Origin: SAR324 cluster bacterium
GTDB taxonomy: Bacteria; SAR324; NAC60-12
Direction: 5' to 3'
Assembly (NCBI GenBank): GCA_028822475.1
Contig: JAPKDT010000142.1
Coordinates: 1 to 5,684 of the forward strand
Length of the DNA: 5,684 nucleotides
In this document: piece after piece, positions 1 through 5,684 of the stretch
Position numbering within the stretch: position 1 is the first letter of the stretch
How the letters are laid out: each line of letters opens with the position of its first letter
The notes under the pieces: generated by a model
What the model was told of the DNA's origin: nothing
What the model saw: only the letters and a program-made list of their open reading frames with translations
Databases searched by the model: none
Program-made: the position numbers and the translations under genes

Positions 1-2
1 GA

Positions 3-2696
3 TTTAAGCAGGAACAGGAAGTAACTCCTGAATTGGAGTTTCGTTCGAAACGTTTGGCTCCGGATCTGCAGCAGGTGTCGCATGTGGCTGAACTAGCCGC
101 AAATTGGGTGCGCTTGCGTCGAACCGAAAATTCAGAAAAGCGGGTGGCAATTATATTGGCAAATTATCCAAATAAAGACAGTCGTCTCGGTAACGGAGTT
201 GGACTTGATACTCCGGCCAGCGTGATTGCATTTTTGAAAGATTTGGGAAAAAGGGGATATTGCATTTCATCTTGCCCCGGAACTGAGTCCGGTTTTGCCT
301 TTGAAGATTCGGAAACGAAAATCCCAGAAACAGGTGATGAACTAATCCGAATTTTACAAGCAGGAATCACCAATGATGCTGAACAGAGCTACGGCAAAAA
401 TCCGGATCAAGGTATTTCCCGGAAACGCTTATTTGAAATGATCGGTAAGCTTCAGGCACCTGACAATCCGACAGAGAAAAGTCAAGCAACCTTGGCTAAA
501 CAATGGACACATGAAGTTGCGGATTTCATTCCGGTTGCCGGAAAGTGTTTTGGCAACATTTTCATCGGCATCCAACCACAGCGTGGATTTGGTTTGCAGA
601 CTCAGGCGATTTATCACGATCCGGCTTTGTCACCTCCGCCGGAGTACCTGGCGTTTTATCAGTGGCTTCAGGAAGATTTTGACGCACATGCCGTAATTCA
701 TTTTGGCAAACACGGAAATTTGGAATGGTTACCCGGACGGAGTGTCGCCCTAGGATCTGACGATTTTCCACAAATTGCCTTGAAAACTTTACCTAATTTG
801 TACCCTTTCATCGTCAATGATCCAGGCGAAGGGGCACAGGCCAAGCGCCGTGCTTCTGCTGTGATTATTGATCACCTCACCCCGCCTTTGACCCGTGCGG
901 GACTTTACGAAGAACTGGATCTTGCGGAACGTTTGCTAGAAGAACACGCCCATTGTGAAACCTTGTATCCTGAACGGGCGCATGAACTGGAGCATGAAAT
1001 TGAACATTTACTGGAACACGCAGAATGGAGCGTGGAACTTCCGGAAGATGATGATCCCTTAAATGCGCTCAGCAGTCACCTCTGCGAACTTAAAGAAAGC
1101 CAAATTCGTTCAGGTCTGCATATTTTCGGACAACTTCCTGAAGGCGAGAAGAAAATTGATTTTCTGCTAAGTTTACTAAGGATGCCTTCTGTGGAACGTC
1201 CAGGATTGCTGCAGGCACTTTTAGAGAAAGAATCCGATTTTGACCTCGACACACTTTCCATAAGGGAACGCGATGAAATTGAAGAGCGTGCCCGTCAGTG
1301 GATCAAAGATGAATTAGCTCAAGCAGGAGTCCAAGGGATATCAGAAATAAGCCACTGGCTGCACAGAACATTATTGCCGAGATTCAATCGATGTGCAGAA
1401 GAGACACGTAGTTTGGCTATGGCTCTAGAGGGGCGATTTGTGAGTCCTGGGCCGTCCGGTGCTCCAACACGGGGGCGGATTGATGTTTTACCAACCGGAC
1501 GTAATTTTTATTCTGTCGATCCGCGGGTGATTCCGACGCAAACAGCGTGGCGTTGCGGACAGGCACTGGCCGAAGAATTGATTGAACGCTACCGCGCGGA
1601 TCACGGCGAATTTCCGAAAACCACCGCGCTCGTGATTTGGGGAACTTCTAACATGCGAACCGGTGGAGATGACATCGCGCAGGCTTTGGCTCTCTGGGGC
1701 TGTAAACCGGTTTGGGAACCTGTTTCCGGACGTGTGGTAGATTTTGAAATTATGCCACTTTCTGTTTTGGGAAGGCCGCGTGTGGATGTTGTTTTACGTG
1801 TTTCAGGAATGTTCAGGGACTCTTTCGGTGACGTGATGCGCCTGCTTTCTACTGTTCCAAAACGTTTGGCTGAACTTGATGAACCAGAGGAGATGAATCC
1901 AGTACGGGCCGCGTGGCTGACAGATCAAGAGACTTTTCAGGCTTCCGGAGTATCTGCGGAAAACGCTCAGCGTCTGGCAGAGTTGCGTGTATTTAGTTCC
2001 GGACCTGGAGCATACGGCACTGGACTGTTGCCTTTGATTGATGCGGGAAACTGGGAAACTCGCGCTGATTTGACTGAAGTGTTTTTGAAATGGGGAAGTC
2101 ATGCTTACGATTCCGACGGTACAAGTTCCGAGGAAATAAATTTGCTTCGGCAAAGACTGAGTTCAGTGGAAATTGTCCATCAAAATCAGGATAACCGTGA
2201 ACACGATATTCTGGATTCGGACGACTATTTCCAGTTTCAAGGAGGCCTACAGGCGGCGATTACAGAAATAAAAGGAACTGCTCCCGCAACTTATCACGGT
2301 GATTCAAGCAATCCGGAAAAAGTCAAAATTCGGACACTCAAGGAAGAATTTAATCGTGTTTTCCGCAGCCGTGTTCTGAATCCAAAATGGATTGAAGGCA
2401 TGCGCGAACATGGTTATAAAGGTGCGTTTGAAATGGCGGCTACGGTCGACTATCTGTTCGGTTACGATGCCACCTGCGATATTGTTGCCGATTATCAATA
2501 CGAAGAAGTTGCTAACAAACTACTGCTTGATCCTGAACAGCAAAAGTTTTTCCGGGAACACAATCCTCTTGCCTTGAAAGATGCCTCTCAACGTCTGCTT
2601 GAAGCAAATGAAAGACAAATGTGGGAAAACGCAGATCCGGCAACTTTGGAAGCGCTCGAATCTACGATTTTGGAAATTCAGGGGGAGGTGGAGTGA
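3..2696 (+). CDS. cobN: Cobaltochelatase subunit CobN (5'-truncated by window edge)
   Basis: Large subunit of the ATP-dependent cobalt chelatase, which inserts Co2+ into hydrogenobyrinic acid a,c-diamide in the cytoplasm. The reading frame is open from the first complete codon at 3. The TTG at 33 is only the first start-like codon, not a credible start, because the protein is already in conserved CobN sequence. About 897 residues are visible; the family usually has about 1,200-1,300, so roughly the N-terminal quarter lies outside. Counting from the codon at 33, signatures are HFGKHGNLEWLPG (223-235), the conserved stretch VNDPGEGAQAKRR shortly after it, PTGRNFYSVDP (about 486-496), MRTGGDDIAQAL, YGTGLLPLIDAGNWE, and a typical C-terminal block with GYDATCDIVADYQYEEV. 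The chain ends in TGA. A His/Glu-rich helix at residues 305-329 is unusual. The AAA+ partner subunits are not in the window. The related magnesium chelatase subunit ChlH/BchH is less likely given the cobalamin neighbours. Confidence 0.97.
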   Translation, partial: FKQEQEVTPELEFRSKRLAPDLQQVSHVAELAANWVRLRRTENSEKRVAIILANYPNKDSRLGNGVGLDTPASVIAFLKDLGKRGYCISSCPGTESGFAFEDSETKIPETGDELIRILQAGITNDAEQSYGKNPDQGISRKRLFEMIGKLQAPDNPTEKSQATLAKQWTHEVADFIPVAGKCFGNIFIGIQPQRGFGLQTQAIYHDPALSPPPEYLAFYQWLQEDFDAHAVIHFGKHGNLEWLPGRSVALGSDDFPQIALKTLPNLYPFIVNDPGEGAQAKRRASAVIIDHLTPPLTRAGLYEELDLAERLLEEHAHCETLYPERAHELEHEIEHLLEHAEWSVELPEDDDPLNALSSHLCELKESQIRSGLHIFGQLPEGEKKIDFLLSLLRMPSVERPGLLQALLEKESDFDLDTLSIRERDEIEERARQWIKDELAQAGVQGISEISHWLHRTLLPRFNRCAEETRSLAMALEGRFVSPGPSGAPTRGRIDVLPTGRNFYSVDPRVIPTQTAWRCGQALAEELIERYRADHGEFPKTTALVIWGTSNMRTGGDDIAQALALWGCKPVWEPVSGRVVDFEIMPLSVLGRPRVDVVLRVSGMFRDSFGDVMRLLSTVPKRLAELDEPEEMNPVRAAWLTDQETFQASGVSAENAQRLAELRVFSSGPGAYGTGLLPLIDAGNWETRADLTEVFLKWGSHAYDSDGTSSEEINLLRQRLSSVEIVHQNQDNREHDILDSDDYFQFQGGLQAAITEIKGTAPATYHGDSSNPEKVKIRTLKEEFNRVFRSRVLNPKWIEGMREHGYKGAFEMAATVDYLFGYDATCDIVADYQYEEVANKLLLDPEQQKFFREHNPLALKDASQRLLEANERQMWENADPATLEALESTILEIQGEVE

Positions 2697-2792
2697 TTTT
2701 CAAAACATTATTTATAAAAGTTTTCAAGAGCCTATTTTCGTCAAGGTATGTCGTTTTTATATAAAAAATGAGGATTACTCAGCTTTTAAAGT

Positions 2793-2809
2793 ATTTTGTA
2801 TTACAAAAT
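2793..2809. promoter_or_regulatory. Perfect 17-bp palindrome, candidate operator
   Basis: ATTTTGTA and TACAAAAT form a perfect 8-bp inverted repeat around a single central T. It lies 20 bp before the ATG at 2830 and just upstream of a -10-like box, about where a repressor would cover the -35 and spacer region. The 8-1-8 geometry resembles operators of dimeric regulators; the size and centre recall Fur/PerR/Zur-type boxes, but the bases do not match those consensus sites. It is A/T-rich and has no trailing U-run suited to a terminator. The regulator is unknown. Confidence 0.4.
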
Positions 2810-2812
2810 TTC

Positions 2813-2818
2813 TATAAC
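2813..2818 (+). promoter_or_regulatory. Possible -10 box (TATAAC) for the arsC-like gene
   Basis: TATAAC inside TCTATAACTA matches the sigma-70 -10 consensus at five of six positions. No convincing -35 hexamer sits 16-18 bp upstream; that interval is occupied by the 17-bp palindrome. If used, transcription would begin near 2824-2826, leaving almost no leader before the ATG codons at 2824 and 2830. In such an AT-rich gap a chance match is quite possible. Confidence 0.25.
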
Positions 2819-2829
2819 TATGAATGAAC

Positions 2830-3201
2830 ATGGCATACACAATTTACTATAACCATAAGTGAAGTAAATGCAGGGAGACACTGCTAATAATGAATGATAA
2901 GGATATTGAGCCGCTAATTATTGAGTATTTGAAGGATCCACCTTCAAAAGAAGAACTGACAGAGATAATTCAGAAATTAAATATTCAACCGTCAGAATTA
3001 ATACGATTCAAGGAGGAAAAAGCAAAAGAGTTAGGGATTTCCGCATCTGATGATTTGACTCTCGAAGAGTGGCTGACGATTCTGACAGAGAATCCGGTTC
3101 TGATCGAAAGACCGATTGTTATCTCTGCTAAAGGCGCGGTGATCGGGCGTCCTCCTGAAAATGTTTTGGAACTGTTGACTTTATCAAAATCACAAAGTTA
3201 A
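2830..3201 (+). CDS. ArsC-family thioredoxin-fold protein, predicted selenoprotein (TGA = Sec)
   Basis: Arsenate-reductase-like (glutaredoxin-dependent ArsC/YffB/Spx superfamily) cytoplasmic protein, 123 residues when TGA at 2860-2862 is read as selenocysteine; ArsC-like proteins are usually about 115-140 residues. The N-terminus MAYTIYYNHK-U-SKCRETL matches the family strand and active site, typically YHNPxCSKSRETL, with U11 exactly at the catalytic Cys. EYLKDPPSKEEL (32-43) is a family hallmark. R59, R94 (in IERPIVIS) and R107 (in GRPPENVLELL) align with E. coli ArsC R60, R94 and R107, which bind the oxyanion. C14 makes the motif UxxC rather than the ArsC-type CxxS. The start is 2830, or 2824 in the same frame, adding two residues; neither has a clear Shine-Dalgarno. 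The ATG at 2890 would give 103 residues without an active site. The gene ends in TAA. It lies between cobN and cobT, but its substrate is unknown; arsenate reduction is only one possibility. A nonsense-mutated pseudogene is the alternative. Confidence 0.85.
2860..2862 (+). other. In-frame TGA, predicted selenocysteine codon
   Basis: The triplet interrupts the arsC-like frame at residue 11, the position of the catalytic cysteine in the family. Ten codons of good family sequence precede it and 112 follow in the same frame with no frameshift. TGA is the normal stop of cobN (2694-2696) and cobS (5075-5077), so reassignment of TGA throughout the genome is unlikely. Cys-to-Sec exchange at a redox-active site is the usual mark of a selenoprotein. 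Confidence 0.82.
2865..2889 (+). promoter_or_regulatory. Candidate bacterial SECIS hairpin
   Basis: Just downstream of the TGA, GCAG (2870-2873) pairs with CTGC (2881-2884), closing a 7-nt loop GGAGACA. A lower two-base-pair extension (2865-2866 with 2888-2889) lies beyond a 3x3 internal loop. Bacterial SECIS elements lie in the coding region directly after UGA and carry G in the first loop positions, as here. The apical stem is short, and only 11 nt separate TGA and loop, closer than in E. coli fdhF. The hairpin is therefore plausible but weak on its own. Confidence 0.5.
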
Positions 3202-3252
3202 ACTTAAAAAATAGCATCATTCATAAATAATTTTTACAGACTAAAAAACAGA

Positions 3253-4299
3253 ATGACATCTTTTTTAATTTCTTCAGTTTCTTCTGAGTTGGTTGACGAT
3301 TTGCAGCAGAAAATTGACACAAAGACAAAACCTCCTGGATCACTGGGAAAATTGGAAGCACTGGCTTTACAACTGGGAAGAATTCAAAACACACTGACTC
3401 CAAGACTTAGTAAACCGAGTATTTTAGTTTTCGCCGGAGACCACGGAATTACTGAAGAAGGAGTGAGTCCATATCCTCAGGAAGTAACAGAACAAATGGT
3501 GCTAAATTTTCTTCACGGTGGTGCGGCGATCAATGTATTTTGCAGGCAACACAGTATTAGTCTGCATGTGGTGGATGCAGGTGTAAAAGGAGATTTGCCG
3601 GAACATCCGGACTTGATTGCGGCAAAAATTGGACGTGGAACAAAGAACTTTGTACAACAGTCTGCTATGAGTAAAACGGAATGTGAACAGGCTATGAGAA
3701 AAGGTGCGGAATTGAGTCGAACAATTCCGCATCAAGATTGTAACGTGATTGGTTTTGGCGAAATGGGAATCGGCAACACCTCCTCAGCGGCAGCACTGAT
3801 GCAACGTTATACAGGTGTGCCACTTGAAGAATGTGTTGGAAAAGGTACTGGACTTGATGATTCCGGTCTTGCACGCAAAAGGGGAATTCTTCAGAAAGCA
3901 CTTGATATGCATGTGGAAATTGAGGAACCTCAGGAAGTATTGGCAACCTTCGGGGGGTTTGAAATTGCGATGATGGTAGGCGCAATGTTGGAATCGGCTG
4001 TCTTGGAACGAATCTTACTTATTGACGGTTTTATCGCTACGTCTGCTTTTCTTGCTGCTTCCAGAATAGTTCCGGAAATTATAGAATATGCGGTATTTAC
4101 TCATCAGTCGGATGAACTTGGACATAGTGAAATGTTGAAAATATTACAGGCAAAACCATTGCTTTCGTTAGGAATGCGCTTAGGTGAAGGAACGGGAGCG
4201 GCAGTCGCGTATCCGCTTTTGCAGTCGGCAGTCGCGTTTCTAAATGAAATGGCATCCTTTGAATCCGCCGGTGTGAGTGAACGTTCTGATGGAGAATAA
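3253..4299 (+). CDS. cobT: Nicotinate-nucleotide--dimethylbenzimidazole phosphoribosyltransferase
   Basis: Transfers phosphoribose from nicotinate mononucleotide to 5,6-dimethylbenzimidazole (or a related base), giving alpha-ribazole 5'-phosphate for the lower ligand of cobalamin; cytoplasmic. The 348 residues match the family's usual 340-360. Signatures are KPPGSLGKLE (26-35), AGDHGITEEGVS (61-72), GFGEMGIGNTSSAAALM (167-183), the VGKGTGLDDSGLARK loop, FGGFEIAMMVGAMLESA, LIDGFIATSAFLAA and MRLGEGTGAA. E312 in the last motif corresponds to the catalytic base (Glu317 in Salmonella CobT), and E170 is probably the second active-site glutamate. The ATG at 3253 puts KPPGSLG at the usual distance from the N-terminus, but no Shine-Dalgarno precedes it. 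The gene starts 51 bp after the arsC-like gene and overlaps cobS at its 3' end. Equivalent to cobU of Pseudomonas denitrificans. Confidence 0.97.
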   Translation: MTSFLISSVSSELVDDLQQKIDTKTKPPGSLGKLEALALQLGRIQNTLTPRLSKPSILVFAGDHGITEEGVSPYPQEVTEQMVLNFLHGGAAINVFCRQHSISLHVVDAGVKGDLPEHPDLIAAKIGRGTKNFVQQSAMSKTECEQAMRKGAELSRTIPHQDCNVIGFGEMGIGNTSSAAALMQRYTGVPLEECVGKGTGLDDSGLARKRGILQKALDMHVEIEEPQEVLATFGGFEIAMMVGAMLESAVLERILLIDGFIATSAFLAASRIVPEIIEYAVFTHQSDELGHSEMLKILQAKPLLSLGMRLGEGTGAAVAYPLLQSAVAFLNEMASFESAGVSERSDGE

Positions 4300-5077
4300 A
4301 CTAAACTGGGAAATGCGGCGAATCGCTGGAGCCTTTATTTTTTACAGTAGAATCCCACTGCCTTCAAGCTGGTTTTCAGCAAAGGCCTCTCATTGCTCTC
4401 GTTATTTTTCTCTCGTGGGCTGTTTGGTGGGTGGTGTGAGTGCGGGAGTTTGGCTACTGGCGCAAATGCTGTTCTCGGATTCGTCGGGTACATCAACGGA
4501 TGCTACTTTGCCTATCGCGGTTTTGCTGGGAATGATTGCCTCGGTCTTGCTTACCGGAGCATTACACGAAGATGGATTTGCAGACACCTGCGACGGACTT
4601 GGTGGAGGATGGACGCCGGAAGAACGACTGCGAATCATGAAGGATTCACGGATAGGGACATACGGCGCACTTGGTTTAGTGTTTCTGATACTGTTGAAAT
4701 TTTTTACTCTTTTACAAATTGAGACTGAAATCTTGCCGTTGGTTTGGTTCGCAGGACATGCTTTGAGTCGCTTTGCTTCAATTTCACAGCTCCATTTTTT
4801 AACCTATGTACAGGATGCGGAAAAAAGCAAATCAGGAACGATGACTGAGTTTTCTGGAATTGATCTAATTGTAAATGCGGCTTTTGGATTGTTGCCGTTG
4901 ATTTTTATTGGCTATCATGTTTGGGTGGCATTGCTGGCCGTCGTAATTGTCTGGTGGGTATTAATAATGCTTTTTAAAAGAAAACTTGGTGGTGTAACCG
5001 GTGACTCTCTGGGCGCTACTCAACAGTTTTGTGAAGTTGTTTTTTATCTTGGCCTGACAGCTAACCTCGGTGTTTGA
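4289..5077 (+). CDS. cobS: Adenosylcobinamide-GDP ribazoletransferase (cobalamin synthase)
   Basis: Integral membrane enzyme that joins adenosylcobinamide-GDP to alpha-ribazole (phosphate), completing the cobalamin nucleotide loop; it uses the CobT product. Numbering from the ATG at 4289 gives 262 residues; the family usually has about 245-270. The N-terminal FYSRIPLP (18-25) matches the family's FLTRLPVP segment. The signature GALHEDGFADTCDGLGGG (90-107) holds the acidic metal-binding residues, followed by RIMKDSRIGTYGALGL (115-129). Several hydrophobic membrane helices follow, for example around 41-62, 74-92 and the C-terminal AALLAVVIVWWVLIML-like region. The ATG at 4289 overlaps the cobT stop by 11 bp, suggesting translational coupling. 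A GTG at 4277 (four more residues) and an ATG at 4313 (eight fewer) are alternatives, and none has a strong ribosome binding site. It ends in TGA. Equivalent to cobV of Pseudomonas denitrificans. Confidence 0.95.
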   Translation: MENKLNWEMRRIAGAFIFYSRIPLPSSWFSAKASHCSRYFSLVGCLVGGVSAGVWLLAQMLFSDSSGTSTDATLPIAVLLGMIASVLLTGALHEDGFADTCDGLGGGWTPEERLRIMKDSRIGTYGALGLVFLILLKFFTLLQIETEILPLVWFAGHALSRFASISQLHFLTYVQDAEKSKSGTMTEFSGIDLIVNAAFGLLPLIFIGYHVWVALLAVVIVWWVLIMLFKRKLGGVTGDSLGATQQFCEVVFYLGLTANLGV

Positions 5078-5086
5078 AATCAGGCA

Positions 5087-5341
5087 ATGCAAGACATGAT
5101 TTTATTCAAAAAGATACTTTCTGCCGGGGATTTATTTGGAATAACTGATCCTTAGGACCCAGTCAGCATTCTGGTACGGGGTCATCCGGGAGATTTGGTA
5201 ACATTTCCGCAAGAGCTAAGAGAGGGAGAACTTGCCCTACGCACTCGCAAATCTGTACGCGAAATTATATTTGATAGTTCTAAGAACGAACCATTCTTTA
5301 CAATTTATAACGAAAATGAAACGAAAATTATGAGCAGGTAG
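5087..5341 (+). pseudogene. Unrecognised reading frame interrupted by TAG, possible gene remnant
   Basis: The 227 bases between the cobS stop and the exchanger stop contain no intact gene. From the ATG at 5087 one frame reads 22 codons (ending GDLFGITDP), meets TAG at 5153-5155, then stays open for 61 codons (starting DPVSILVRGHPGDLVTFP) to TAG at 5339-5341. The composition looks protein-like, but I do not recognise a family. No good start follows the internal TAG except a TTG at 5195. The 3' end overlaps the tail of the convergent exchanger gene by 37 bp. It may be a decayed gene, a fragment of a longer one, or chance. No Shine-Dalgarno is evident. Confidence 0.25.
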
Positions 5342-5684
5342 AGCATCCCCATCGTGCCTGCTTTAAATTTGGTGAGAGTGTAGTTATTACTCCAGAAGAA
5401 ATAGACTGCAAGGAAAGTCGCGCCTATCAGGCTCCATATCAGACCCAGTTGTGGCAGGTCAATCTTGGTTGCTTCTCCACTCATGGCGAGTGCGAGTAAT
5501 ATAGGGATGCTTAAACAAATGCAGATGTCGAAAATATTACTGCCGAATACGTTTGAAACAGCAGCGTCGTAATGTCCTTTTTTAGCGCTGATGACTGAGA
5601 GGGCAGTATCTGGCACGGATGTCCCAGCAGCAATCACGACAAATCCCATGATAACTGCGTCAATTCCCAACATGTCACCGAGAG
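5305..5684 (-). CDS. Na+/Ca2+ exchanger (CaCA family, K+-dependent-like), C-terminal half
   Basis: Inner-membrane cation antiporter that would exchange Ca2+ for Na+ (or H+). Only the last 126 residues are visible; the frame is open to the window edge (LGD precedes the Met at 5673-5671), so that Met is internal. The alpha-2 repeat is clear: GTSVPDTALSVISAKKG followed by SNVFGSNIFD, with the conserved acidic residues of PD and NIFD that coordinate the ion. This pattern resembles NCKX/YrbG-type members. Four hydrophobic segments fit the final helices of the family: around VIMGFVVIAAG, ICICLSIPILLALAM, LIWSLIGATFLAVYFFW and GMLYLLIIFVSFSL. It ends in TAA. The gene is convergent with the cobalamin genes and probably unrelated to them. 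Confidence 0.9.
   Translation of the reverse strand, partial: LGDMLGIDAVIMGFVVIAAGTSVPDTALSVISAKKGHYDAAVSNVFGSNIFDICICLSIPILLALAMSGEATKIDLPQLGLIWSLIGATFLAVYFFWSNNYTLTKFKAGTMGMLYLLIIFVSFSL

Noticed and set aside
1803..2153. 116-residue open frame on the - strand inside cobN
   Set aside because: Fully covered by strongly conserved CobN sequence on the other strand, with no recognisable protein features; a shadow frame.
2702..2724. AAAAC/GTTTT hairpin after cobN as a terminator
   Set aside because: Five mostly A-T pairs around a 13-nt loop with no following U-run; not stable enough for an intrinsic terminator.
2754..2767. Palindrome TTTTTATATAAAAA in the cobN-arsC gap
   Set aside because: Pure A/T low-complexity sequence in an AT-rich gap; it is too likely by chance to call an operator or terminator.
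2697..2829. Cobalamin riboswitch in the gap before the arsC-like gene or cobT
   Set aside because: No B12-box-like conserved core was seen in either gap, and both gaps (133 and 51 bp) are too short for a full cobalamin aptamer of about 200 nt.
2860..2862. TGA read as tryptophan or glycine (alternative genetic code)
   Set aside because: cobN and cobS both end in TGA at the family-expected C-termini, and conserved tryptophans in cobN are TGG. The aligned residue is the catalytic Cys, not Trp or Gly.
2890..3201. Annotating the ArsC-like gene as a 103-residue protein starting at ATG 2890
   Set aside because: This start removes the first strand and the active site, which are present in the same frame upstream (2830-2889) with strong family sequence.
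4393..4722. 109-residue + strand frame inside cobS
   Set aside because: Overlaps the conserved CobS metal-binding signature in another frame and resembles no family; a shadow frame.
5156..5183. GACCC...GGGTC hairpin as a bidirectional terminator between cobS and the exchanger gene
   Set aside because: No run of T follows it on either strand, so it lacks the mark of an intrinsic terminator.

Overview
The window comes from a bacterium of moderate to low GC that makes cobalamin (vitamin B12). It carries part of a B12 synthesis cluster on the + strand and, at the right edge, a convergent membrane transporter on the - strand. The CobN-type cobalt chelatase points to the late-cobalt (aerobic) route. 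Shine-Dalgarno sequences are poor or absent where start codons can be judged. The lineage cannot be fixed from the sequence; an uncultured, possibly marine, Gram-negative is a guess.

Layout: (1) 3-2696, the C-terminal ~900 residues of cobN, with its 5' end outside the window. (2) 2697-2829, an AT-rich gap with a perfect 17-bp palindrome and a -10-like box. (3) 2830-3201, an ArsC-family (thioredoxin-fold, arsenate-reductase-like) gene whose catalytic cysteine codon is an in-frame TGA. A conventional gene caller would start it at the ATG at 2890 and lose the active site. (4) 3253-4299 cobT and 4289-5077 cobS, overlapping, which perform the last steps of nucleotide-loop assembly. Here cobT/cobS are the Salmonella-style names (cobU/cobV in Pseudomonas denitrificans), not the AAA+ chelatase subunits. 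(5) 5078-5304, no intact gene, but a protein-like reading frame interrupted by TAG. (6) 5305-5684 on the - strand, the C-terminal half of a K+-dependent-type Na+/Ca2+ exchanger.

CobN inserts cobalt into the corrin ring, CobT activates the lower-ligand base as alpha-ribazole phosphate, and CobS joins it to adenosylcobinamide-GDP. The ArsC-like gene sits between them and has no obvious role in B12 synthesis.

The main find is that ArsC-like gene. Read through TGA it gives 123 residues with an intact N-terminal strand, selenocysteine exactly at the catalytic Cys position (U11 in a UxxC motif), and all three anion-binding arginines of the family (R59, R94, R107). TGA ends cobN and cobS normally, so the genetic code is not reassigned. 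A small G-rich-loop hairpin follows the TGA, as expected of a bacterial SECIS. This is best read as a selenoprotein rather than a pseudogene.
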